From assembly GCA_965208015.1 (NCBI GenBank), contig OZ242308.1, forward strand, positions 1,116,001 through 1,180,000: a stretch of 64,000 nt of DNA, in the 5' to 3' direction. The translations under genes were made by a program, and so were the position numbers. The DNA is from Bin87 sp965208015 (lineage in GTDB: Bacteria; Chloroflexota; Dehalococcoidia; Lucifugimonadales; UBA3495). Below, piece after piece: positions 34,785 to 42,800 of this stretch. Each line of letters starts with the position of its first letter. Position 1 is the first letter of the stretch. The notes below the pieces were generated by a model. The model searched no databases. It was not told the DNA's origin and saw only the letters and a list, made by a program, of their open reading frames with translations.

Positions 34785-35831
34785 TTACAACATCTCCTCG
34801 TTAAGCGTGACGCCAAAGCCTGGTTCATCGGATGGGGCGATATAGCCGTCCACCGGTTCCGGTTCGTTGAGCCACAGTTCGTCCCGGGGCGAACGGATGT
34901 GGTCGGAATGACACTCGGCAAAATCGGCCCAGTCAGAGGCGGCGATGAGATGCAGACCCCAGACCTCCGCGCCCCGATGCGGCGACACCGGTACACCGGC
35001 GTCACGGGCCAGGTCGATGATGCGAAGTCCCGCCGTGATTCCTCCGCACCAGGTTATATCGGGTTGCCAAAGGCCCAGGGCGTCGGCACGGGCGATGTCA
35101 TCAAAACCGAAGTGGGTGAACTCGTGCTCGCCGCCGGCGATGAGCGTCGGGGCCGCCACTGCGCGCAGGTCAGCCTGTCCAGCCAGATCGTCCGGGGTCA
35201 GCACGTCCTCGTACCAGTAGAGCTTGTATTCCGACAGAATGTCCGCCATGCGCGCGGTGACCTCCGCATCCCACGACATGTAGCAATCAACCATAATGCG
35301 GGCATCCGGGCCGTAAAGTTGTCGGGCGTTTGCTGCCGCGGCTGCGGCCGTCTCGTAGTCGGCATCGCCAGCCCAGCGGTGGGGAAACTTGTGGGCGCAG
35401 AAGCCCAAGTCACGATACGCCTCGGAATCCGGCCCCGTGGCATAGGCTAGGATGCTGGATTTCTGCGCGCCGCCCAGCAGCTCGTACACCGGCATATTCT
35501 CGGCTTTGGCCAGCAGATCGTGGAGAGCCAGGTCCACGCCGCTGAGCGCCATCATTGCCAGCCCCTTGCGCCCGTAGGGCAGCGACTGTTCGTAAAGGTG
35601 GTCCCACGTCCTCGCGATATCCGCCAGGCTGTTGACCTCTCGGCCCAGCAGCAACTCCCGGAAGTGACGGTTGACGATTTCCACGCCGGCCACTCCGCCG
35701 CCGCCGTATCCGAGGCCGACGGTTCCCAAGTCCGTCTCCACCCGGACGACAATCTGCCAGAAGTGGGTTCGCCAGGACGGAACGACGTACCGATAGTTGG
35801 GGTATACCGCCCGTACTTCGGTGATCTTCAT
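34785..35831 (-). CDS. Enolase-superfamily (mandelate racemase/MLE-type) dehydratase-like enzyme
   Basis: The 348-residue enzyme has the capping domain (WRTHFWQIVVRVETDLGTVGLG) and a barrel with metal ligands in IMVDCYMSWD, WYEDVL and AGGEHEF, then QPDITWCGGITAGLRI and a catalytic histidine in VPVSPHRGAEVWG. The position of the normal Lys-x-Lys is taken by AHKFPHR, and the overall motif set resembles L-rhamnonate-type acid sugar dehydratases. The ATG follows the hydantoinase stop directly (TAGATG). Confidence 0.9.
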   Translation of the reverse strand: MKITEVRAVYPNYRYVVPSWRTHFWQIVVRVETDLGTVGLGYGGGGVAGVEIVNRHFRELLLGREVNSLADIARTWDHLYEQSLPYGRKGLAMMALSGVDLALHDLLAKAENMPVYELLGGAQKSSILAYATGPDSEAYRDLGFCAHKFPHRWAGDADYETAAAAAANARQLYGPDARIMVDCYMSWDAEVTARMADILSEYKLYWYEDVLTPDDLAGQADLRAVAAPTLIAGGEHEFTHFGFDDIARADALGLWQPDITWCGGITAGLRIIDLARDAGVPVSPHRGAEVWGLHLIAASDWADFAECHSDHIRSPRDELWLNEPEPVDGYIAPSDEPGFGVTLNEEML

Positions 35832-37250
35832 CTACTCGACTGGCCCGCCCAACGGGGCGACTGGCGTGCCACTTTCCAGGAAGGTGCCGTATCCTGGGTT
35901 CTGCTGAATTTCGCCGTCCTGCAAAAGCACCTGTCCCCGCAGCATGGTGATCCAGGGGCGGCCGTTGACCTGCCAGCCTTCGAACAGCGTGTAACCCGCG
36001 TTGCTGTGGTGGTCGCTGGCGGTGACGATCCGGTCGCCGTTGGGGTCCAGGATGAGGAAATCGGCGTCGGAACCCACCTGGATCACCCCTTTGCGCGGGT
36101 AGATGCCGAAGATGCGGGCCGGGTTTTCGGACATGACGCGGGCCAGCCACCAGATGGGCAGGCCGCGCTTGACCACGCCCTCGCTGTACATCAGCGGCAC
36201 GATGGTCTCGATGCCGGGGGAGCCGAAGGGGATGGACGTGCCATTGGAGTCCACGAAGATGTTGTCCCAGCCGGGCTGCTTGAGCTCGCGGGGGTGCGGC
36301 GAGTGGTCGCTGGCCACGATGGACACGTGGCCCTGGCGCAGCCCCTGCCACAGCGCGTCGCGGTCGGGGCCATCCTCGGGTCGCAGGGGCGGCCCGATCT
36401 TGGCCAGCGGCCCGAACTCAGCCATCTGGGCGTCGGAAAGCAGGAGGTATTGCGGGCAGGTTTCGGTCCACACCCGCTGACCCAGGCTCTGCGCCTGCTT
36501 GATCCGTTCCAAGCCCAGTTGAGTGCTCAGGTGCACCACGTAGGTGGGACAGCGGGTTGCGGCGGACATCTTCACCGCCCGGTTGATCGCCTCCTCTTCG
36601 GCCCAGTCGGGGCACGCCGTCGGGAAATCCGTCGGATGAGTGTGGCCCTCGCCCAGCAGCTTGTTCTCCAGGTACTCAATGATGTTGCCACTTTCGCAAT
36701 GGAGCTGCAGGACACCGCCGCCACGGCCCACCAGGTCCATGGCCTCGCAGATGTAATCGTCGTCGCACATCCGTCCCGGGCGCTTCTTGTAGGTCATGAA
36801 CATCTTGAAGGACTTCACGCCCAGGTCGATGGCCTGGGGAAGGCCTGACAGGATGCTCGGCCGGTTTTGCAGGATGAAGTGAAACGCGAAGTCGGTCAGC
36901 GCGCATTGCTCCACGGTTTCGCGGGTGCGATGCGTCGCCTGGGGCAGGGTCTCGTCGCCCTCCAACTGGTAGGTGCCGAAGGGAACCAGCGTGGTCAGAC
37001 CGGCGTGGGCGGCGGCCAACGAGCCCAGAGCATAGTCGTCGTGGCCGTCCAGGTGGACGTGGCTGTCGATCAGGCCGGGCAGCACGAATTTGCCGGATGC
37101 GTCGATGTACCGGTCGGCCGGCGGCAGATAGTTCTCCGGGCCAATGGCGACGATCTTCTCGCCGGAAATGGCGATGGAACTCTCGTAGACCTGCGACGAG
37201 GTTACGATTTGCCCGTCAACGATTACCGTATCCACATGATTCGATGCCAT
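35832..37250 (-). CDS. Dihydroorotase/hydantoinase-like cyclic amidohydrolase
   Basis: The 472-residue amidohydrolase has the N-terminal urease-like strand domain, metal motif LIDSHVHLDGHDDYA, the carbamylated-lysine region GVKSFKMFMTYKKRPG, histidines in LQLHCESGN and YVVHLSTQ, and an aspartate in IVASDHSPHPRE. These are the marks of dihydropyrimidinase/hydantoinase/allantoinase. It opens cyclic amides; the amidase downstream could act on the product, which is inference. A strong AGGAGGTGACGG ribosome site precedes the ATG. Confidence 0.92.
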   Translation of the reverse strand: MASNHVDTVIVDGQIVTSSQVYESSIAISGEKIVAIGPENYLPPADRYIDASGKFVLPGLIDSHVHLDGHDDYALGSLAAAHAGLTTLVPFGTYQLEGDETLPQATHRTRETVEQCALTDFAFHFILQNRPSILSGLPQAIDLGVKSFKMFMTYKKRPGRMCDDDYICEAMDLVGRGGGVLQLHCESGNIIEYLENKLLGEGHTHPTDFPTACPDWAEEEAINRAVKMSAATRCPTYVVHLSTQLGLERIKQAQSLGQRVWTETCPQYLLLSDAQMAEFGPLAKIGPPLRPEDGPDRDALWQGLRQGHVSIVASDHSPHPRELKQPGWDNIFVDSNGTSIPFGSPGIETIVPLMYSEGVVKRGLPIWWLARVMSENPARIFGIYPRKGVIQVGSDADFLILDPNGDRIVTASDHHSNAGYTLFEGWQVNGRPWITMLRGQVLLQDGEIQQNPGYGTFLESGTPVAPLGGPVE

Positions 37251-37267
37251 GCCGTCACCTCCTTCTG

Positions 37268-38440
37268 CTAGAAAACGCCCTGCGGTTCCAGCCCCAGCAG
37301 GTACTGTCCCGCCGTTTCATAATGCACGTGGTGGCCCTGCACGTGCTGGGTGATGACGTGAATGTCCTGGAACCGCCGCTGGATCGGGTTGGACTGGAAG
37401 ATGCCGCTGGCTCCGCACAGGGTGTAAGCGGCGTCCACCACCTGGGCCGACGTGCGGATGGCATGGGTGGCCGCCACCCTGAGCTGGATTCTCTCGTCCG
37501 TGGTGAGAACGCCGTTCGCGCAGGCGGACTCCCAGAGCCGGCCGTGCGCCTCCCTGAGGAAAGCCCGGGCCGAACTTTGCTGCGCGTGGGCCTCGCCGAT
37601 GGTGCGCTGGGTGGTCTGGTGGTCGCGAAGCAGCACGCCGGAACGGTAGGGCGTCCGGTTCCGTCCCACCTCGATGGCGATGTCCAGGCTTTTGCGCGCC
37701 ACGCCCAGGGCGACGGTGGCAAATCCGGTGGCGAACAGCAGCGTGGTGGGTATCCCATAGAGCGGCCGGTCACACCAGGACGCGCCTTCCTGCACGAAGG
37801 TGCGTTCCTCGGGAACGAACAGGTCGTCCACTTGGAAACTGAAACTGCCCGTTCCGCGAAGTCCGGCAACTTGCCACAGGTCCACCATCCGCACTTGGTC
37901 AATGGGCATCAGGTGCAGCCGGGTTTGTGGCGGTTGACCATCGACTCCCGCTCCGTTCTCCGGGATGACGGGCGCCAGCGCTGCGATCCAGGTGGCGTGA
38001 TCGCTGCCGCTGCTGAAATTCCAGTGCCCGCTCAACCGGAAACCTCCCGGCGTCGGCACCGATTTCGAGCCGGCGGCCGGCGGTCCGTTAGTCACGACCC
38101 CACGCTGCTCGCCCCAAATCTCCTGCGCCGTGGTCATCGCCATCCGCGTGGACCTGGTGGAGAAGACGTTGTTCTGGTTCAGGCACCAGGCGACGCTGGC
38201 GTCGGCTCCCGCAAACATCTCCAGGATGTTCAGGAAATCGGGGTGGGCCAACTCTGCTCCGCCCAACTCCCGGGGCAACAGCAGGCGGAAGAACCCGGCG
38301 TCGGCCATGTCAGCGGCCAGGTCGGGAGGTATCTGCCGTTCGGCGTCGATCCAGTCGGCGGCTTCGGCGACGAGGGCCACAAAGGGGGCGGCCGCGTCCA
38401 GGTAGTGGGCGATATCGTTGGGTACCGAGGTGGTGGTCAT
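37268..38440 (-). CDS. Acyl-CoA dehydrogenase-fold flavoprotein (group D monooxygenase-like)
   Basis: The 390-residue protein has the ACAD fold: N-terminal helices with FFRLLLPRELGGAELAHPDF, middle strand domain (GFRLSGHWNFSSGSDHATWIAAL) and a C-terminal helix bundle. The catalytic glutamate of acyl-CoA dehydrogenases is not obvious and the pattern GHWNFSSGSDHA is that of two-component flavin monooxygenases such as HsaA/HpaB relatives. A separate flavin reductase is not in the window. First gene of the minus-strand operon that continues with hydantoinase, enolase-superfamily enzyme, amidase and DUF2283. Confidence 0.82.
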   Translation of the reverse strand: MTTTSVPNDIAHYLDAAAPFVALVAEAADWIDAERQIPPDLAADMADAGFFRLLLPRELGGAELAHPDFLNILEMFAGADASVAWCLNQNNVFSTRSTRMAMTTAQEIWGEQRGVVTNGPPAAGSKSVPTPGGFRLSGHWNFSSGSDHATWIAALAPVIPENGAGVDGQPPQTRLHLMPIDQVRMVDLWQVAGLRGTGSFSFQVDDLFVPEERTFVQEGASWCDRPLYGIPTTLLFATGFATVALGVARKSLDIAIEVGRNRTPYRSGVLLRDHQTTQRTIGEAHAQQSSARAFLREAHGRLWESACANGVLTTDERIQLRVAATHAIRTSAQVVDAAYTLCGASGIFQSNPIQRRFQDIHVITQHVQGHHVHYETAGQYLLGLEPQGVF

Positions 38441-38510
38441 TTTGTCTCTCGATGCAGGATTAATTGCCGCCTACGTTACACGGGGGGTAATACGGTGTCA
38501 AAGGAGACTT

Positions 38511-38897
38511 TCAGGGTCGGGCTTCCTCGATGACTACGTCGCCGCCGTCCCAGGCTCCCATGGTAATCCAGTTGTCCCGCAACAATTCCATGCCCAGCAA
38601 CGGTTGGTCAATTGATTGGAGAACCAAGACCCATTGGAGTTGGTCGTGCCACACTATGCGGGTTTCATAGTAGTCGAATGCTTCCACCTCACCGCTGGCC
38701 AACGTGGCAGGCCGGCTGCCGATTTTGAGCAACCCCAGCTCCCGAATGACTGGTTCGGGCAGCGTCAGCCATCCGGTGAAGCCGGTATCGACGATGACGT
38801 CACACCGGAGCAACCCTTCATTGGCGTACTCTACGGATACGGTGAGCCAGGGTTCCAGCTCGCCGTCTGCGCTCTCGACGACTTGCCCCTTAATCAC
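38511..38897 (-). CDS. Clan AA (retropepsin-like) aspartic protease, module 3
   Basis: The 128-residue product starts at a GTG (VIKGQVVESADG) that overlaps the TAA of the partner gene, as in the other two modules. The active-site motif is CDVIVDTGFTGWLTLPEPVI; the C-terminus is LLGMELLRDNWITMGAWDGG and VVIEE. This copy is intact and looks the most standard: its form is close to the small proteases often annotated in cyanobacteria. A single Asp-Thr-Gly implies a homodimer. Confidence 0.78.
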   Translation of the reverse strand: MIKGQVVESADGELEPWLTVSVEYANEGLLRCDVIVDTGFTGWLTLPEPVIRELGLLKIGSRPATLASGEVEAFDYYETRIVWHDQLQWVLVLQSIDQPLLGMELLRDNWITMGAWDGGDVVIEEARP

Positions 38898-39159
38898 GGC
38901 GCTGGCTGCGGGTCCGGTAGCGCGAACCCATACGGTACACCGCCGAATACCCGACCCGTTCCGCCCAGGTGAAGGCGTTGGGACGACGCTTTCGCAAGCG
39001 CAAGTCGGCGGCCAGGTCGCTGCGGTCAATCTCGTAGTCGCCGCTCTTCACGTCGATGACCACCACTTTACCCTTGTGCTCCGGCCCCAGAGTCGGGCGT
39101 ATCTTGTCGTTGTAGATGGCGCGGCCGATGGCCGGCGCATTGCTTCCGTTGAACTCCAT
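38890..39159 (-). CDS. Small DYEID protein, partner in aspartic-protease module 3
   Basis: The 89-residue product starts MEFNGSNAPAIGRAIYNDKI behind AGGGAG. The core is GKVVVIDVKSGDYEID, then LRKRRPNAF and ERVGYSAVYRMGSR. It keeps the helix, DYE(V/I)D strand, R-x-P helix and (R)xG end of the other copies. It overlaps the protease start. This is the form I would use as query in a neighbourhood search. Function unknown. Confidence 0.72.
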   Translation of the reverse strand: MEFNGSNAPAIGRAIYNDKIRPTLGPEHKGKVVVIDVKSGDYEIDRSDLAADLRLRKRRPNAFTWAERVGYSAVYRMGSRYRTRSQRRD

Positions 39160-39387
39160 GATATTCGCTCCCTGACGGGATTTTAGCATTGCCACTGACG
39201 GGAATGCCCGCGTCCATCTGCGATCTACAAAATCCTGTTGCCAGTTGTTCTTGTGGGTGTGAAACGCGCCCCTCCCTGGCACCATAACACTCTGGCCGGA
39301 CTCAACCATTGCCCCGCTCGCGAACGGTAGCCGTCAGCCCCCAAGCCGGCTACAATCGCGCCATCAGCAAACGTTAGGGGGATTGTA

Positions 39388-40266
39388 ATGGCTTTGTTCG
39401 AGGGATTTGATCGTATGCTGGTGGAGACCAGCGGCGAGCCGGTGAATCTGGTGAAGGGCGGCAGCGGTCCCCCGCTGCTGCTGCTGCACGGTTACCCGCA
39501 GACCCACACCATGTGGCACAAAATCGCGCCGCGGCTGGCGGAGGACTTCACGGTGGTAGCGGCGGACCTGCGCGGCTATGGGGACAGCGGCAAGCCCCAG
39601 GGCAGCCCCGATCACTTCAACCACTGCAAGCGGGCGCAGGCTCAGGACCTGGTGGACGCCATGAGCCACCTCGGGTTCGACAGTTTTTTCCTGGGCAGCC
39701 ACGACCGGGGCGCGCGCGTGGCCCATCGCCTGACCAAGGACCATCCCCAGCGCGTGCTGCGGCTGGCGACGCTGGACATCGTGCCCACCCGCCACATGTT
39801 CAGCATCGTGAACAAGGAATTTGCGACCAACACCTACCACTGGTTCTTCCTGATCCAGCCTTACGACTTTCCCGAGCGTGTTATCGGCGCTGACCCTGAC
39901 TACTTCATCCGCTCGCGGTTCATGCGCGAGCGCAACGCCGAGGAGGTGTTCCCGCCGGAGGCCGTGGAGGAGTACGTGCGCTGCTTCAGCAACCCGGATG
40001 CCATCCACGGAGCGTGCGAAGACTACCGCGCCGGCGCCAGCATCGACCTGGAGCACGACGAGGCCGATTTCGACAACAAGGTAAACTGTCCTCACTTGGC
40101 GCTGTGGAGCGACCGCGGCTACGTGGGTCGCACCCAGGACGTCCTTGGCGTGTGGCGCAACTATTCCAACAACGTGGAGGGCCAATCGCTGCCCTGCGGC
40201 CACTACATCGCCGAGGAACTGCCCGACGACGCCTATCGCCTGCTCCACGAATTCTTCACCCGCTAA
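39388..40266 (+). CDS. Alpha/beta hydrolase, haloacetate dehalogenase-like
   Basis: The 292-residue enzyme has LLLLHGYPQTHTMWHKIAP (oxyanion hole HGYPQ), DLRGYGDSGKP, and the nucleophile elbow FLGSHDRGARVAHRL with aspartate rather than serine. Later it shows LDIVPTRHMF, NTYHWFFLIQPYDFPERVIG and a C-terminal catalytic histidine in CGHYIAEE. This set, including DRGAR and the tryptophan in YHWFF, is that of fluoroacetate dehalogenases, which replace a halogen on haloacetate by an aspartyl ester. Activity is plausible but other DRG(A/G)R hydrolases are known. Confidence 0.87.
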   Translation: MALFEGFDRMLVETSGEPVNLVKGGSGPPLLLLHGYPQTHTMWHKIAPRLAEDFTVVAADLRGYGDSGKPQGSPDHFNHCKRAQAQDLVDAMSHLGFDSFFLGSHDRGARVAHRLTKDHPQRVLRLATLDIVPTRHMFSIVNKEFATNTYHWFFLIQPYDFPERVIGADPDYFIRSRFMRERNAEEVFPPEAVEEYVRCFSNPDAIHGACEDYRAGASIDLEHDEADFDNKVNCPHLALWSDRGYVGRTQDVLGVWRNYSNNVEGQSLPCGHYIAEELPDDAYRLLHEFFTR

Positions 40267-40290
40267 CACCCCGCCATTCTCTTCCCCTCC

Positions 40291-40322
40291 CCGTCATTCC
40301 TGCGAAAGCAGGAATCCAGAGG
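40291..40322. repeat. REP-like palindrome
   Basis: CCGTCATTCCTGCGAAAGCA followed by GGAATCCAGAGG forms a stem ATTCCTGC/GCAGGAAT. It is related to the unit at 28128 and lies in the short gap between the dehalogenase and MmgE/PrpD genes; the next ATG is six bases on, so it may also influence that start. Confidence 0.6.
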
Positions 40323-40327
40323 CGATT

Positions 40328-41686
40328 ATGCCGCAAGATTACCTTGACCAACTCGCCGAGTTTGTCGTCGATGCGCGGTGGGAGGACTTCAACCCGTCCA
40401 CCATCGCCGCCGCCAAGGACGTTGTCCTGGACACCATCGGCGCGATCCTGGCGGGCAGCCGCCTTCCGGAAAACGCCAACTTCGCCGAGTTCGCCGCTAC
40501 CATGAGCGGGCCCGGCAAGGCGACGGTCCTGGGTCATACTCATCGGGTGCAGCCGGTATGGGCCGCCATGGTGAACGCCACCGCCGGGGTTTCGCTGGAG
40601 ATGGATGAAGGCAACCGCCTGGGCGGCGGCCACCCGTCCATCCACGTAACGCCCGGGGCCATCGCCGTCGCCGAGGACCTGGGCCGCAGTGGCAGCGAGG
40701 CTTTGGCCAGCATCATTGTCGGCTACGAGGTTATCTCCCGCGTCGGCACGGCGACTACGGTCAAGGCTGAGGTGCATTCCCATGGCACATGGGGAACCAT
40801 CGGCACCGCGGCTGCAACAGCGCGGCTGATGGGTTTCGACGCTGGGCAAACCCGGGTGGCGATGAACCTGGCCATGTCCATGAGTCCCGCCAACACCTGG
40901 ACGCCCTGCATCGAAGGCGCCACCGTGCGCAATCTGTATCCCGGCCGGTCCGGTTTCCAGGGGATCCTGGCGACCCACCTCAGCCGTTGCGGTTACACTG
41001 CGATTTCGGACGGCCCGGCGGACCTGTATCGTACGTTTCTGGGCGATGCGTTCGACCCCGACGCGGTAGTGGATGGTTTGGGCGGCGACACGTACCGCAT
41101 CCAGCAGAACTATTTCAAGCTGCATGCTTGCTGCCTGTACAACCATCCGGTTCTGGATGCCGTCCAGGACCTGCTGCGCGAAGAGCCCTTTGCTCCGTCC
41201 GACGTGAAAAGCATCGCGGTTACCGCGCCGCCCATCGCCGGCATCATGGCCGACCCTCACCCAGACAACATGCTGGCCGCCAAGTTCTCGATTCCCTACG
41301 CGGTGGCCGCGGCCGTCTGCTACGGCCGCACCGACGTCACCGCATTCCTGCCGGAAAGGGTGGACAGCGCGGACATCCGCGCCTTGGCCGAGCGCGTGAC
41401 GCTGGATGCCGACCAGGAGATGAGCCTGCGCCGATACGACTACCCGGCGGCACGGGTCGCCGTGCAACTGAAAGACGACCGCGTCCGCCGCGCGGAGGTC
41501 ACCGCGCAACGCGGCGATTTCTCCAACCCCGTCGGCCGGGAGGAACTGTTGAGCAAGTTCAACCTGTTGGCACGGGATGCGCTCGGAACTAACGGAGTGC
41601 AGCAGGTCATCGAAACGGTCAGTCGCCTGGACCGATTGTCGGATATCGGCGAGCTGACCGCTCTGCTGTCGACCGCGCAGCCCTAG
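40328..41686 (+). CDS. MmgE/PrpD family protein, copy 1
   Basis: The 452-residue protein has MmgE/PrpD hallmarks: AAAKDVVLDTIGAILAGS near the N-terminus, VNATAGVSLEMDEGNRLGGGHPSIHVTPGAIAVAE, SHGTWGTIGTAAATARL and KLHACCLYNHPVLDA. Known members are 2-methylcitrate dehydratase (PrpD) and cis-aconitate decarboxylase. This branch is usually annotated only at family level. It shares this genome region with a second copy at 45533-46900. Its stop overlaps the convergent amidohydrolase stop by 4 bases. Confidence 0.9.
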   Translation: MPQDYLDQLAEFVVDARWEDFNPSTIAAAKDVVLDTIGAILAGSRLPENANFAEFAATMSGPGKATVLGHTHRVQPVWAAMVNATAGVSLEMDEGNRLGGGHPSIHVTPGAIAVAEDLGRSGSEALASIIVGYEVISRVGTATTVKAEVHSHGTWGTIGTAAATARLMGFDAGQTRVAMNLAMSMSPANTWTPCIEGATVRNLYPGRSGFQGILATHLSRCGYTAISDGPADLYRTFLGDAFDPDAVVDGLGGDTYRIQQNYFKLHACCLYNHPVLDAVQDLLREEPFAPSDVKSIAVTAPPIAGIMADPHPDNMLAAKFSIPYAVAAAVCYGRTDVTAFLPERVDSADIRALAERVTLDADQEMSLRRYDYPAARVAVQLKDDRVRRAEVTAQRGDFSNPVGREELLSKFNLLARDALGTNGVQQVIETVSRLDRLSDIGELTALLSTAQP

Positions 41687-42699
41687 TACTCGATGCTGTA
41701 AATCCGGGCGGCGTTGTCGTGGAACATGGCGGCGCGCTCGGTTGCCGAGTAGCCCGACGTCATGCGCTTGAAAGCGTTGTACATGACGTTGTACGAGAAG
41801 GACACCTTGTCGGGCGGGAAGTTGCTCTCGAACAGGCAGCGGTCAGGTCCGAACTGGTCGATGCAGTAGGTGATCAGCGGCCCCATCTCCTCCGCCAGCT
41901 GTTCGGAGCCAATGGGCTCCGCCAGAGTGTGCCAGTCGAACCCGTATCGGGGCTGGCCTACGCCGCCCAGCTTCATCACGACGTTGGGACATTGGGCCAG
42001 CGCAGCTACGCCCTCGCGCCAGGCCGGCATAACCTCGTCGTCACGGTTGCCGTAGGGACCGATGCGGATCAGGCCGCCGATGTGATTCGAGACGATCGTC
42101 AAGTCTGGGAGGGCGTTGGCAAAATCCACCAAGTCAGAAAGCTGCGGGAAAAACACCACGTTTTCGTACACCAGCCCACGGTCGGACAGCACCTGGGCGC
42201 CGGCGCGCACCTGCGGATCCGCCAGCTTGTGCTCAGTGGAGCGGCTTTCCAACTCAGGATGGGGATCCCAGCCGGTGTTGTATCGGATGCCGCGAAAACG
42301 GTTGGGACTGGCGGCCTGGAGGGCGTCCAGCACGCGAGCCACATCGCTGCCCAGTGCGAGGTCAGCGGCCCCGATGATGGCGGCCGCGGCTTTGGTCGGG
42401 CCGTAGAGACCGGTGGCGCTGGCGGCGGCGATGCCCTGCACGAACTCTACCTCCCCCACTGGCCGCAACTCTTCCGGCCCGTCGGGACGGTACATTGACC
42501 GCGCTTCCAGGAACACAGTGGACCGCACGTTGTGGCCGCTGTTCACGTCCGCCGCCAGCTCGTCCAGCAGGTAGCGGTGGTACGGCACCCGGTCCATGCG
42601 AAAGTCCCAGAAGTGGTGGTGAGCGTCGCAGATGGGCAGATCAGGTTCGAGGGAGGGTTCGGCGGTCAGGGCCAGCCAGTCGTTGTCTCCGTAAGGCAT
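41683..42699 (-). CDS. Amidohydrolase-2 family (TIM-barrel) metal hydrolase
   Basis: The 338-residue product starts MPYGDNDWLAL. It has the metal motif CDAHHHFWDF (HxH), MKLGGVGQPRYGF, and C-terminal DRCLFESNFPPDKVSFSYN, the signatures of amidohydrolase family 2 (decarboxylases and lactonases such as LigI or 4-sulfomuconolactonase relatives). The motif ESNFP in place of SDFP has an asparagine at the usual metal aspartate, so the catalytic site may differ. It follows the LLM oxidoreductase divergently after a hairpin. Confidence 0.86.
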   Translation of the reverse strand: MPYGDNDWLALTAEPSLEPDLPICDAHHHFWDFRMDRVPYHRYLLDELAADVNSGHNVRSTVFLEARSMYRPDGPEELRPVGEVEFVQGIAAASATGLYGPTKAAAAIIGAADLALGSDVARVLDALQAASPNRFRGIRYNTGWDPHPELESRSTEHKLADPQVRAGAQVLSDRGLVYENVVFFPQLSDLVDFANALPDLTIVSNHIGGLIRIGPYGNRDDEVMPAWREGVAALAQCPNVVMKLGGVGQPRYGFDWHTLAEPIGSEQLAEEMGPLITYCIDQFGPDRCLFESNFPPDKVSFSYNVMYNAFKRMTSGYSATERAAMFHDNAARIYSIEY

Positions 42700-42743
42700 G
42701 ATTGCGCTCCGTGTGGGGTGTGCTGGGAATCTCGCAGAATATA

Positions 42744-42782
42744 GCAAACGGCCTCCCCCTGGTTTGGGAGAGGCGCGTTTGC
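42744..42782 (-). terminator. Hairpin after the LLM gene
   Basis: GCAAACG-GCCTC and GAGGC-GCGTTTGC form a long, slightly interrupted stem downstream of the LLM gene stop on the minus strand. No long T run follows; a TTTGCTATATTCT stretch is the nearest. Confidence 0.5.
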
Positions 42783-42800
42783 ATAGCGTATGGTTCGATC

